A DNA stretch of 56,188 nucleotides from an uncultured Verrucomicrobiota bacterium (GTDB taxonomy: Bacteria > Verrucomicrobiota > Verrucomicrobiia > Opitutales > Opitutaceae). Location of the stretch: positions 1 to 56,188 of the forward strand of contig CAIVDS010000012.1 of the NCBI GenBank assembly GCA_903904685.1, in the 5' to 3' direction. A program made the translations under genes and the position numbers. Shown piece after piece: positions 18,333-26,439 of this stretch. The notes under the pieces are model-generated. The model was not told the DNA's origin and made no database searches. It saw nothing but the letters and a program-made list of their open reading frames with translations. The first letter of the stretch is position 1. Each line of letters begins with the position of its first letter.

Positions 18333-19899
18333 TCACGTTCCGCAACTCATCCTCGAACGTCAGCGCACCGGTGGGACAGTGCCTCACGCAATCTTCCGCC
18401 ACTTGCTGCAACCCGTCGGCGAGCGGGCCGTTGAGAGGAACGCCGATTTTCAGATCGAATCCACGGCCGATGAAGGTAAGGCCGAGCGGAGCGCGGGATT
18501 GCGCGGCCAATTCGACGCAGATGCCGCACGTGATGCATTTGCCCGGTTCAAAAATCACACCGGCTGGCTGGCGTATGAACTCGAACTTGCGGCGATGTTC
18601 GCCCATGTAGGCTTTTGGATCGACCTCGTAGTTTTCAGCAAGGATCCGGAGCCGGCAGTTGTGAGCCGACCGGCAGTCGCAGTGGCAGCAGCGGCCGGCG
18701 GCGGTTTCGGCTTCCGTGATTAACTCCCGCACGCTCAGCGTCGCGACCGATCCCTTCGCGAGTTCTTGGTATTCTTCGAGCGGCATTTTTGGAATCGTCG
18801 AGGTGAATTCTTTGTGGGCAACGTGGTGGGTCCGTCCCTTCAGAAAGCCGTCCACACATTCCGCCAAAATCCGTCCGTCGCCGACCGACCGCGCCGGGTC
18901 GTAGCCCGAGCGGATCGCGCTGCCCGCCGCAAACACGCCGTGAACGCTGGTTTGGTAGGTGGACGCGTCGATGCGAATGGTGCGTGCCGTGGCCTCGACA
19001 CCAAGCCCGGCAGGGTCGGTTTTTTGCATGTTGCCGACGGCGATGATCACCGCGTCAAACTTCCGCCGGAGTTCGGCGAGGTGAACGTCGCGGCCAAGGC
19101 GCGTGTTCAGGCGCAGTTCGAGGCCGAGCCGTTTGATGACTTCGATTTCGCCGTCGAGCACCGCACGAGGCAATTCCGTTTCCGGCACGCCGTAACGCAT
19201 CTGGCCGCCGGGCTCGGCATGGTCGTCGAACACGGTGCAGTGGTGGCCGTCCTGCATCAGGAAAAATGCCGCGCTCAATCCGGTCGCACCGGCGCCGACG
19301 ATGGCGATGCGCTTCCCGGTTGGCGGCGCGCAGGCGGGCAGGAACGGTTCGGCGGCTGACATGTCCTGGTTGGCGACTTCGCGTTCGATCAACTGGATAG
19401 CAACGGCTCCATCGTATTTGCCTCGGCGGCAACCGGCCTGGCACGGCGCGCGACAGATCCTTCCCAGCACACCGGGAAACACGACGTTTTCCTTCACCAA
19501 TGCGATGGCTTCGCGCATCCTGCCTGCGGCGACAAGCCGGATGGCGGCGGGAATCTGGAGCCGTGCGGGACAGACGCGCTGGCAGACGGAGATGCAGTCG
19601 CCGAGGTGGTCGCTGAACAATAGTTCCATCGCCGCCTTGCGCGCCGCCTTGACCTCGGGCGTTTCGCTGGCGACGACCATGCCGGCGGTGACTTTCGTCG
19701 AGCACGCCGGCGACAGGCGCGTATCATTTCCAATCCGCACGACGCACGCCATGCACGACGGCCTGTTTTCCTTTACGTCGGCGAGATGGCAGAGCGTCGG
19801 GATGTTCAGCCCGAGCCTGCGCGCGGCGTCGAGCACCGTGCTGCCGGACGGCACGGTGACGGACTGGCCATCGATGGTCAGCGTGATGGGATTATTCAT
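18310..19899 (-). CDS. Ferredoxin/GltD-like FAD/Fe-S oxidoreductase lacking an NAD(P) domain
   Basis: A 529-residue cytosolic iron-sulfur flavoprotein. Residues 1-80 form a NuoG/HydA-type [2Fe-2S] domain (CHLADVKENRPSCMAC, later SPACSTKV). A Cys-rich helical domain like the N-terminus of GltD follows (CISVCQRVCPARLQIP, RICRAPCQAGCRRGKYDG). The FAD site is IAIVGAGATGLSAAFF. Family members normally have a second dinucleotide fold; here AVIIAVGNMQKTD runs almost directly into FAAGSAIRSGYDPARSVGDG, so the NAD(P)-binding half appears absent. The C-terminus holds CCHCDCRSAHNC, CITCGIC and CVRHCPTGAL. The gene begins inside the NuoEF-like gene with an 8-nt overlap, which implies a complex in which the NuoF-like partner supplies NADH binding. 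The start MNNPITLTIDGQ is the usual ferredoxin-domain beginning. Confidence 0.85.
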   Translation of the reverse strand: MNNPITLTIDGQSVTVPSGSTVLDAARRLGLNIPTLCHLADVKENRPSCMACVVRIGNDTRLSPACSTKVTAGMVVASETPEVKAARKAAMELLFSDHLGDCISVCQRVCPARLQIPAAIRLVAAGRMREAIALVKENVVFPGVLGRICRAPCQAGCRRGKYDGAVAIQLIEREVANQDMSAAEPFLPACAPPTGKRIAIVGAGATGLSAAFFLMQDGHHCTVFDDHAEPGGQMRYGVPETELPRAVLDGEIEVIKRLGLELRLNTRLGRDVHLAELRRKFDAVIIAVGNMQKTDPAGLGVEATARTIRIDASTYQTSVHGVFAAGSAIRSGYDPARSVGDGRILAECVDGFLKGRTHHVAHKEFTSTIPKMPLEEYQELAKGSVATLSVRELITEAETAAGRCCHCDCRSAHNCRLRILAENYEVDPKAYMGEHRRKFEFIRQPAGVIFEPGKCITCGICVELAAQSRAPLGLTFIGRGFDLKIGVPLNGPLADGLQQVAEDCVRHCPTGALTFEDELRNVIKNSSRP

Positions 19900-22324
19900 G
19901 TTTGGCCAGCGGTTCTGGCAGCGGTTCCGTGTGCGAATGACCGGGGCACTCCACCCCACCGCTCATGACAGTGATGGCGTTTTCCGGACAGTCCACGCGA
20001 CAGACATCGCATCGGGTGCAAAGGTCGGTGTTTATCCTGTGACGGCGATATGGCGTCAGCGGGATGGCGTTGACGGGACAATGCTGGGCGCAAAGGGTGC
20101 AGCCGGTGCAATTGTCCTGGACGACGTATTGAATCAACGGCTTGCACTTGCCCGCCGGGCACCGGCCGGCGATGTGCGCCTTGTATTCGTCGCGAAAATA
20201 TCGGAGCGTGGTGATGACCGGGTTCGGCGCGGTCCGTCCGAGGCCGCAAATGCTGCCCTGCGTGGTGAGCGCGGCGAGCTGCGTGAGTTCATCGAGATCC
20301 GCGCGCCGGCCTTTGCCTTGGCAGATTTTGTCGAGGATCTCATACATCCTCGTCGTGCCGATCCGGCAGAAAGTGCATTGGCCGCAGGATTCGTCACGCA
20401 GGAACGACATGAAATAGCGCGCCATATCGACCATGCAGTCGTCCTCGTCGAGAACGATCAAGCCGCCCGATCCCATGATCGCACCCGCGGATGCCAGCGC
20501 TTCAAAATCGACCGGCGTGTGGTCGAGCGCCGAGGGGATGCAGCCGCCCGAGGGGCCGCCGATTTGCACGGCCTTGAACTTTTTCCCGTTCGGCACACCG
20601 CCTCCGATGTCCTCGACGATCTCGCGGACCGTGATGCCCATCGGCACCTCGATAAGCCCGGCGCGGTCAATCTTGCCGGCCAGCGCGAAGACTTTCGTGC
20701 CTTTGCTTTTTTCCGTTCCGTGAGCGGCGAAAGCCGCCGCGCCGTTGCGGACGATCCACGGCACCATCGTGAACGTCTCGACGTTGTTGATCAGCGTCGG
20801 CCGCTGCCACAGTCCGCAATCGGACGGATAGGGCGGTTTCATTCGAGGGATGCCGCGCCGACCTTCGATCGACTCGATCAACGCCGTTTCCTCGCCGCAT
20901 ACAAACGCCCCGGCACCCTCGAAGATATGAAGCTTGAAGTTAAATTTGCCCCCCATGATGCCATTCCCGAGGAACCTGCGTTCCTCCATCCGTCGGATCA
21001 CCTCGCGCAGACGGCTGACGGCTCGCGGATACTCGGCGCGGACGTAGATGTAGCCTTCCTCCGCGCCGACGCAATATGCGGAAATCAACATTCCCTCGAT
21101 CACGCGGTAGGGGAAAGATTCCATCAGCATCCGGTCCATGAACGCACCGGGATCGCCCTCGTCGCCGTTGACGATCACATGCTTCACACTGTCGTGCGAC
21201 TGCGCCTCCCTCACCCGCAGCCATTTGACGCCGGTCGGAAAACCTGCGCCGCCACGTCCACGGAGGCCGCTTTTGGTAATCGCGGCAATGGTCTCCTCCG
21301 GGTCGCGTCCGAGCACTTGGCCGAGTGCGGCGAACCCATGCTGCGCGAGATACTCGTCGAGGTCGAGCGGGTCCATCTCGCCAAATCCTTCTGTCGCGAT
21401 GCGAATCTGCCGTTCCATGAACGCCGTGACCGCCTTCCCGCTGGTGTCGAGCGTGTGTCTGCTGATTTTTTCAAGGCCGCCGTCGGCGGTCACAAGTTGT
21501 TCCAGCGTCCTGTCGATCCACCGTGCAAACCGACGGCGCACACTCATCGGGCGGAAATGCCGGCGCACAATCCCCTCGGCTTCCCCAGGGCCGACCTTCG
21601 CATAAAACGCCACCGGCCCTCCAGGCAACCGGACCTCGACGATGGGCGTCTGGTGACACATGCCGACGCAACCGACCCGTTTGACCGGCGCGTCGATGCC
21701 AAAATCCTTAACGATCCGTCGTAATAAGTGGAATAGCTCATCGCTGCCCTTCGCCATGCAGCACGAGCCTAGGCCGACGCGAATCTCGGCGCCATGCCCG
21801 TTGCGGCGACTGGCGACGGTGTCCACGTCGGCGATCGTTTCGTGCCGGGTCGCCCGAAAATCCTCGACCATTACACCGATGGTGTCGGCGGTCAGATTGC
21901 CATAAGTCGTGTGATCCACCTGGACGACCGGCGCCAGCGTGCAGCAACCGAGACAGGCGACGCGCTCGACGGTGAACTCGTTGTCCGGGCAGGTGTCATG
22001 ACCGTCGTAGATTTGAAGCTGCCGGTGGATATGATTGTGAATATTTTCCGAGCCTTTGACATGGCAGGCGGTGCCGTGGCAGACGCGCATCGTGTGCAGT
22101 CCGACTTCGCGCAGCCGGAACTGGTGGTAAAATGTCGCCACGCCGATCAAGTCCGATAGCCGGATGCCGGTCACTTCACTGACTCGACGCAGCGCCGGTT
22201 CAGGCAGGTGCCGGTATTCATGCTGGATGCCCTGCAAAATCGGAATCGTCGCCGCAGGCAGGAGGCCCGTCCGCTCGAGCAACCGGTCAACAAAGGCTTC
22301 GTGGTTCGCGTCGGGCATGGTCAT
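19892..22324 (-). CDS. NuoE-NuoF-like fusion with extra [2Fe-2S] and 2[4Fe-4S] domains
   Basis: An 810-residue NADH-oxidising flavoprotein like the electron-input module of complex I or bifurcating hydrogenases. Residues 1-160 resemble NuoE, with C82, C87, C124 and C128 as [2Fe-2S] ligands. Residues 181-250 form a second thioredoxin-like domain with C188, C219 and C223. The NuoF core follows with the FMN/NADH loop GRGGAGFPTGVKW, NGDEGDPGAFMDRM and the [4Fe-4S] site SCGQCTFCRIGTTR. The tail holds two [4Fe-4S] motifs, CTGCTLCAQHCPVNA and CTRCDVCRVDCPENA. No hydrogenase, formate dehydrogenase or Nuo membrane gene lies in the window, so the electron partner is probably the overlapping flavoprotein. 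Its ATG overlaps the upstream propeller stop by 4 nt. Confidence 0.92.
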   Translation of the reverse strand: MTMPDANHEAFVDRLLERTGLLPAATIPILQGIQHEYRHLPEPALRRVSEVTGIRLSDLIGVATFYHQFRLREVGLHTMRVCHGTACHVKGSENIHNHIHRQLQIYDGHDTCPDNEFTVERVACLGCCTLAPVVQVDHTTYGNLTADTIGVMVEDFRATRHETIADVDTVASRRNGHGAEIRVGLGSCCMAKGSDELFHLLRRIVKDFGIDAPVKRVGCVGMCHQTPIVEVRLPGGPVAFYAKVGPGEAEGIVRRHFRPMSVRRRFARWIDRTLEQLVTADGGLEKISRHTLDTSGKAVTAFMERQIRIATEGFGEMDPLDLDEYLAQHGFAALGQVLGRDPEETIAAITKSGLRGRGGAGFPTGVKWLRVREAQSHDSVKHVIVNGDEGDPGAFMDRMLMESFPYRVIEGMLISAYCVGAEEGYIYVRAEYPRAVSRLREVIRRMEERRFLGNGIMGGKFNFKLHIFEGAGAFVCGEETALIESIEGRRGIPRMKPPYPSDCGLWQRPTLINNVETFTMVPWIVRNGAAAFAAHGTEKSKGTKVFALAGKIDRAGLIEVPMGITVREIVEDIGGGVPNGKKFKAVQIGGPSGGCIPSALDHTPVDFEALASAGAIMGSGGLIVLDEDDCMVDMARYFMSFLRDESCGQCTFCRIGTTRMYEILDKICQGKGRRADLDELTQLAALTTQGSICGLGRTAPNPVITTLRYFRDEYKAHIAGRCPAGKCKPLIQYVVQDNCTGCTLCAQHCPVNAIPLTPYRRHRINTDLCTRCDVCRVDCPENAITVMSGGVECPGHSHTEPLPEPLAKHE

Positions 22325-23982
22325 TTGCTATCGATGCAAAATAGGTTTTTTTTGCCGCGTAACAACAGGCGTTTGCCGAGCGGCACGGGGCTGGCGCAAC
22401 ACTCCTCGCCGAGTGCGCCCCGTCCGAGCTCCTTGTAGGCGTCCCCTGGCTCGATCACCCACGAGATTCCCTTGCGGCTTACGAGAACCAACGCATTGCC
22501 AGCGAGGGTCGGCGATGCATAGAAAGAATCCTCGAGGTCGTGCGTCCAAATGACTTTCCCGGTCTGCAATGCGTAGCAGGTCAGCAACCCTCCGCCGCTG
22601 ACGCAATACACCCGCCGTCCGTCGCTGACCGGACTGACCGCATCCGGCACGCCTTCCTCGGACTGCCACGTGATGGTGGCGGCACCGCAACGCAGTCCGA
22701 TGACGGCCGTGTTCGGTGCGACGGCGACGATCATGTTGTCAGTCATGATCGGCGAAGGCGCGACATCGCTGTCGAGGCATTTGCTCCGCCAGAGTTCCTT
22801 GCCGTCAATCGGGTTGTAGGAAATGACAAACGGGTTGGCGCAGGTGATCAACTGCAGCTGGCCGTCGATATCAAACACCACCGGCGACGACCACGAACCG
22901 GCCACTTCGCGTCTGACCGCCCATCGCTGCCGACCGGTTAGCGTGTCGAGCGCCAGCAGCATGGACTTGCCGTCCTCGGGCTGGCCGCGGTCGATCTGAA
23001 TCAGCAACCGGTCTTGGTAGATCGCCAGAGACGCGGCGTATCCATATGTGTTATCCAACGGCCCGATGTTGCGCGCCCAGACTTGCCGACCGGCAAAATC
23101 AAACGCCGCGATCTCGCCGGTCGGAAACAAGGCATAGACACGTCGTCCGTCGGTGACCGGCGTCGGCGCAGCCAGGCTCGTATCCTCGCCGACCTGCGGT
23201 GTCGGCAGACGCGCGCCACCAGGAAGCTTGATCGTGGCCGACCACACGAGCGCACCGGTGTCGAAATCGAAACGGAAGACGCTACTTTGTGTCTTGTCCG
23301 CGCCGGTCACGAACACTGCGTTGTCCCAGACCACCGGTGAACTCAACCCGTGCAACGGGATTGCTGTTTTCCAGCGAATGTTTGTTCCGGTCTTTGCATC
23401 CCATGTGATCGGTACATCGGCTTTCGGCGCGACACCCAGCCCATGAGGCCCGCGAAATGACGGCCATTGCCGCTGAATCTCGTCAGCGGATGGATAGGCC
23501 GATGCCATTGCAACGGCTGGCATGATCGGACTGGTTGTGATGCGTTCCGGTAAACTGACGCGCTGCGTCGCGACGGCGACCGCTGCCACCACGACAACCG
23601 CAAACATGCCGGTCACCGCATACCGGGCGAGTGCCGCCGTGCGTTTCTCTTCTCCGGCCTTCCGCACACCCCAAGCTTGCGGATCCGGCAATCGACGTCG
23701 AGAAACCCGCACGAAATGGGCGCTGGCCAGAAACACCGCCAGCCCGGCCAGCAGCGCACGGCTGGCATCGTGCGAAAGCTGCAATCGATAAAATGTATCA
23801 TGGCGCAGTTGGAGATCGAGTTGGCGTATCCGCACCTTCAATGCCTCGTCCTTTGGCCGGCTCCGCAGTTCGTCGTTCAGGAGGACGATTTGCCGGGAGT
23901 TGACCAGCATCGAGACTTTTCCGCGCACCGCATCATATCCCAGCAGACCAGCCAATATCAGCACAAACAGCCCCGCCGCCAC
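22321..23982 (-). CDS. Membrane-anchored PQQ-like beta-propeller protein
   Basis: About 553 residues from the GTG at 23982. Membrane segments lie near residues 1-18, 72-88 and 120-138, the remainder being a periplasmic propeller that begins WPSFRGPHGLGVAP. Repeats include WDNAVFVTGADKTQSSVFRFD and GRQRWAVRREVAG. It ends CASPVPLGKRLLLRGKKNLF. The start is uncertain: the frame is open upstream to 24082 with no ATG, while an ATG at 24085 lies one base out of frame, so a longer N-terminus through a frameshift or a non-ATG start is possible. The role is likely structural or a ligand-binding partner of the redox genes. It is the only gene of the operon set off by more than about 11 nt (112 nt after the UroD-like gene). 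Confidence 0.8.
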   Translation of the reverse strand: MAAGLFVLILAGLLGYDAVRGKVSMLVNSRQIVLLNDELRSRPKDEALKVRIRQLDLQLRHDTFYRLQLSHDASRALLAGLAVFLASAHFVRVSRRRLPDPQAWGVRKAGEEKRTAALARYAVTGMFAVVVVAAVAVATQRVSLPERITTSPIMPAVAMASAYPSADEIQRQWPSFRGPHGLGVAPKADVPITWDAKTGTNIRWKTAIPLHGLSSPVVWDNAVFVTGADKTQSSVFRFDFDTGALVWSATIKLPGGARLPTPQVGEDTSLAAPTPVTDGRRVYALFPTGEIAAFDFAGRQVWARNIGPLDNTYGYAASLAIYQDRLLIQIDRGQPEDGKSMLLALDTLTGRQRWAVRREVAGSWSSPVVFDIDGQLQLITCANPFVISYNPIDGKELWRSKCLDSDVAPSPIMTDNMIVAVAPNTAVIGLRCGAATITWQSEEGVPDAVSPVSDGRRVYCVSGGGLLTCYALQTGKVIWTHDLEDSFYASPTLAGNALVLVSRKGISWVIEPGDAYKELGRGALGEECCASPVPLGKRLLLRGKKNLFCIDSK

Positions 23983-24094
23983 AGTGAGCGGAAGCGCTAT
24001 CTTGGAGAAAATGTCAGGCGTTTTCAGATTGGTTGCGGCGGCGATTGGTGCGTGTTTGTTGTTGCTGAAGAAAAGCCGACTTCATTTTTGGCCC

Positions 24095-25387
24095 TCAGCG
24101 GCCACCGTACATCGCACTAATCTCTTCACGGGCGATCTTGCACCATTCGTCGAATCGCTCGATCCGCCCTTCGCAAGTGTGGGTGTCTTTCAATATCATC
24201 TCCAGCACGCAACGGTGTTCAGCCGCGGCCTCAAGTGTGTGCCGGATATACTTGCGGATGCTTTCCCGCCGGAATTCACCGACCAAATCGGTCGGGCGCG
24301 GTTTCCACGAGAAAATGCAGCGACCGCCAAGTTGCGGCGCACAACGCTCCACATCGGCATACGGGCTGATGGAGATTCGCCGCATGTTGGGCGCCCTCAT
24401 GATATCCGCGATTTTTAACGTCAGATCATCGCAACATCCGTAGCCGGAAAGTCCAAAAGGTTCGATGAGCTTTCTCTCGTACTGAAGCGAAAATTCCTCG
24501 TGCATCGCGGGTGAAACCATCGTCAATTCCTGTGCCTCAGCCGACACCCACATGTCAATGGGTCTCACATGGTCTGGGTCGAACCCGGGTGCGGGCAGTT
24601 CATCAGTCCAGCCGTTTCCTCCTGAAGAATGATAGGTGTTGTCATTGTTCAAAGCCAGCAGCCCCATCTTCTCATACTGTCCGACCAGCTGCCGGTTGCC
24701 CTCGGCGAGGAAGCCGATCGCCTCGTGCAGCCATTCCGGGTTCTCGACCATGTCCATCATCATCTCTTCCAACCCTCGGAAGGCCGTCCACTGAGCCATG
24801 AGGTGGAAACTGACATGGGCCATTCCGCTTGAGCGGACCTCGATCAAGTCACCGACCAGTTCCCTCACCAACTCGAAATCCTCCCTGGATTTCTTCTCGT
24901 CATAAACGACCTCCGGCATGCGCAGTTTTTTAAGATCGGAAAACTCGATGATCACGGGGTCGTGTTTCCATGCGCCACGTTCGGCGTCGCTCGTTATGTG
25001 CCTGGGTTTCACACCCCATCCCGTATTTGAAATCGTCTTGGGAACCAGAACAAACAGATCGGCGCAGTTGTCTGTCTGGAAATGTTCGTAAGAGTAGATC
25101 GACATCCTGAGTTGTTTCTCGATCGAGGCCAAAAGCTCGTGCTGACAGCGTGGCCCCTGAAACTCCGGCGCTTTCTGAAATATCTCCCCCCAGCTCCCCT
25201 CTGGGAATACGAGAATCATCGGACGTTCCGGACGCAGGCCATTATGTTTCTTCCAAAGCCGTATCCTCTCTCTCATCACATCGGACCGGACGATCTCGGC
25301 ATACCTGGCGACCACATCGCGAAACAGTTTTTTATCCGCATCCGAAATCATGCGCCCCACATTTCCTTTCTTTTGTGCAATATCCAT
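24095..25387 (-). CDS. UroD/MtaA-superfamily protein, putative methyltransferase
   Basis: A 430-residue TIM-barrel protein of the uroporphyrinogen decarboxylase / methylcobamide methyltransferase superfamily. It is longer than UroD (about 350 residues) and lacks the heme-pathway N-terminal signature, so it is unlikely to make heme. Cys318-Cys319 in SGYGCCDDLT fall where the MtaA-type zinc H-x-C site lies, and Cys405 in DTHTCEG fits the position of the third zinc ligand; the expected His is a Tyr here. This favours zinc-dependent methyl transfer, but no B12-binding corrinoid protein is in the window. It lies 11 nt after a CobW-type metallochaperone gene. A second start, MISDADKK, 12 codons in, has AAAGGAAA upstream and is an alternative. 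Confidence 0.75.
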   Translation of the reverse strand: MDIAQKKGNVGRMISDADKKLFRDVVARYAEIVRSDVMRERIRLWKKHNGLRPERPMILVFPEGSWGEIFQKAPEFQGPRCQHELLASIEKQLRMSIYSYEHFQTDNCADLFVLVPKTISNTGWGVKPRHITSDAERGAWKHDPVIIEFSDLKKLRMPEVVYDEKKSREDFELVRELVGDLIEVRSSGMAHVSFHLMAQWTAFRGLEEMMMDMVENPEWLHEAIGFLAEGNRQLVGQYEKMGLLALNNDNTYHSSGGNGWTDELPAPGFDPDHVRPIDMWVSAEAQELTMVSPAMHEEFSLQYERKLIEPFGLSGYGCCDDLTLKIADIMRAPNMRRISISPYADVERCAPQLGGRCIFSWKPRPTDLVGEFRRESIRKYIRHTLEAAAEHRCVLEMILKDTHTCEGRIERFDEWCKIAREEISAMYGGR

Positions 25388-25398
25388 CTAATGGCAAC

Positions 25399-26430
25399 TT
25401 ATCCTGTCTGATGTGCGGCGTCCAGACTGCAAAGCGCGGCATCGACCACGGATGAAAGCTCCGGCTCTTCCATGCCAAAAACAATCGCGTTGACGGTCAG
25501 AATTACGGGGCCGGAAAGCGCATCCAGATCGGCGCTCCATCGCGGCGATTCATCGGGGCGCGTCACGCTGCATCCCGCGCACTGACCCTGGTGATCCTGA
25601 GCGAACATCTTGATGTGGGCGATCAATCCACCCGCTGCGGATGCGGCCCGGGCAATGGCAACAAGCATTTGCCCGACGGCTTTCGGAAATCCGGCGGTGG
25701 TGATCGCATCACGCTGGCGTACGCAAACCGCCGGATGTTCACCATGCCCGCGGTGATGGCCGGCTTCGTCGTGCCCATGATGAGACTCATGATCACACGG
25801 GTCGCCACAACAAAGCGAATACCCCGTGGGGTCTCTATCCAACATGAAACGGATCACTGCCGGGAGATCATCGCCTGACACGAGCGACACTTCGGCAATC
25901 AAGGAATAAGGCGAGAATTCCCGCGCCTGTTCGCGAAACGCTGCGCGAAATTCCTCCGTGACCGCATCGATTTTATTAGCCACGACGATTCCGCCGCTCC
26001 GCAAATATGCTTCGACAAACGGAAGCGAGAACCAATTTTTCAGCCTCTGTATCCGGGCAAGATCGAGCAGAAACAAGAATCTGATATCCATCGGAGGCAT
26101 CGGATTGTCACGCAAGATTTGGCCCAGCATATTGGGGGCCGCCATTCCTGAAGTCTCCAAAATCACCACATCGGCCCGATCCTCCGCGACGATTTTTATC
26201 ATCGTGGAAACAAGCCCTACCTGCAGATTGCAGCAGATGCATCCGCCCAGCAAGGGGCTCACGTCAAGCCCGGCGGCTTTCAGAAGTTGATCGTCGATGC
26301 CGATCTTCCCTATTTCATTCTGGACGATCACCAGTCGCTGGCCTTTCTCCAGGCAGAGCCAGCGGGCCAGCCTCAAAATCAAGGTGGTTTTCCCGGAGCC
26401 GAAGAAGCCGCCGACAACGTAAAGTTTCAT
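25399..26430 (-). CDS. CobW/G3E-family metallochaperone GTPase
   Basis: A 343-residue G3E P-loop GTPase that probably loads metal or a metal cofactor into a client. Walker A is GGFFGSGKTT at the N-terminus, the CxCC metal site is GGCICCNL near residue 65, and the guanine motif is ANKID. A His-rich loop (HESHHGHDEAGHHRGHGEH), near residues 214-232, probably binds Zn, Co or Ni. A Cys pair, CAGC, lies late in the chain. Two ATGs occur at 26436 and 26430; AAGGG abuts the first but sits 6 nt from the second, so 26430 is preferred. Placement between the polyferredoxin and the UroD-like gene suggests it serves the latter or another metal enzyme in the operon. Confidence 0.88.
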   Translation of the reverse strand: MKLYVVGGFFGSGKTTLILRLARWLCLEKGQRLVIVQNEIGKIGIDDQLLKAAGLDVSPLLGGCICCNLQVGLVSTMIKIVAEDRADVVILETSGMAAPNMLGQILRDNPMPPMDIRFLFLLDLARIQRLKNWFSLPFVEAYLRSGGIVVANKIDAVTEEFRAAFREQAREFSPYSLIAEVSLVSGDDLPAVIRFMLDRDPTGYSLCCGDPCDHESHHGHDEAGHHRGHGEHPAVCVRQRDAITTAGFPKAVGQMLVAIARAASAAGGLIAHIKMFAQDHQGQCAGCSVTRPDESPRWSADLDALSGPVILTVNAIVFGMEEPELSSVVDAALCSLDAAHQTG

Positions 26431-26439
26431 GTTCATCCC

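Noticed and set aside
19235-21724. 829-codon plus-strand frame opposite the NuoEF-like gene
   Set aside because: The opposite strand carries an unmistakable iron-sulfur flavoprotein with intact Cys motifs.
19892-22324. Part of a respiratory complex I operon
   Set aside because: No nuoA-D or nuoH-N genes are near, and the fused domain order is not that of nuo operons.
24095-25387. Heme-pathway uroporphyrinogen decarboxylase (hemE)
   Set aside because: Too long, the usual N-terminal signature is missing, and Cys residues fit the methyltransferase branch of the superfamily.
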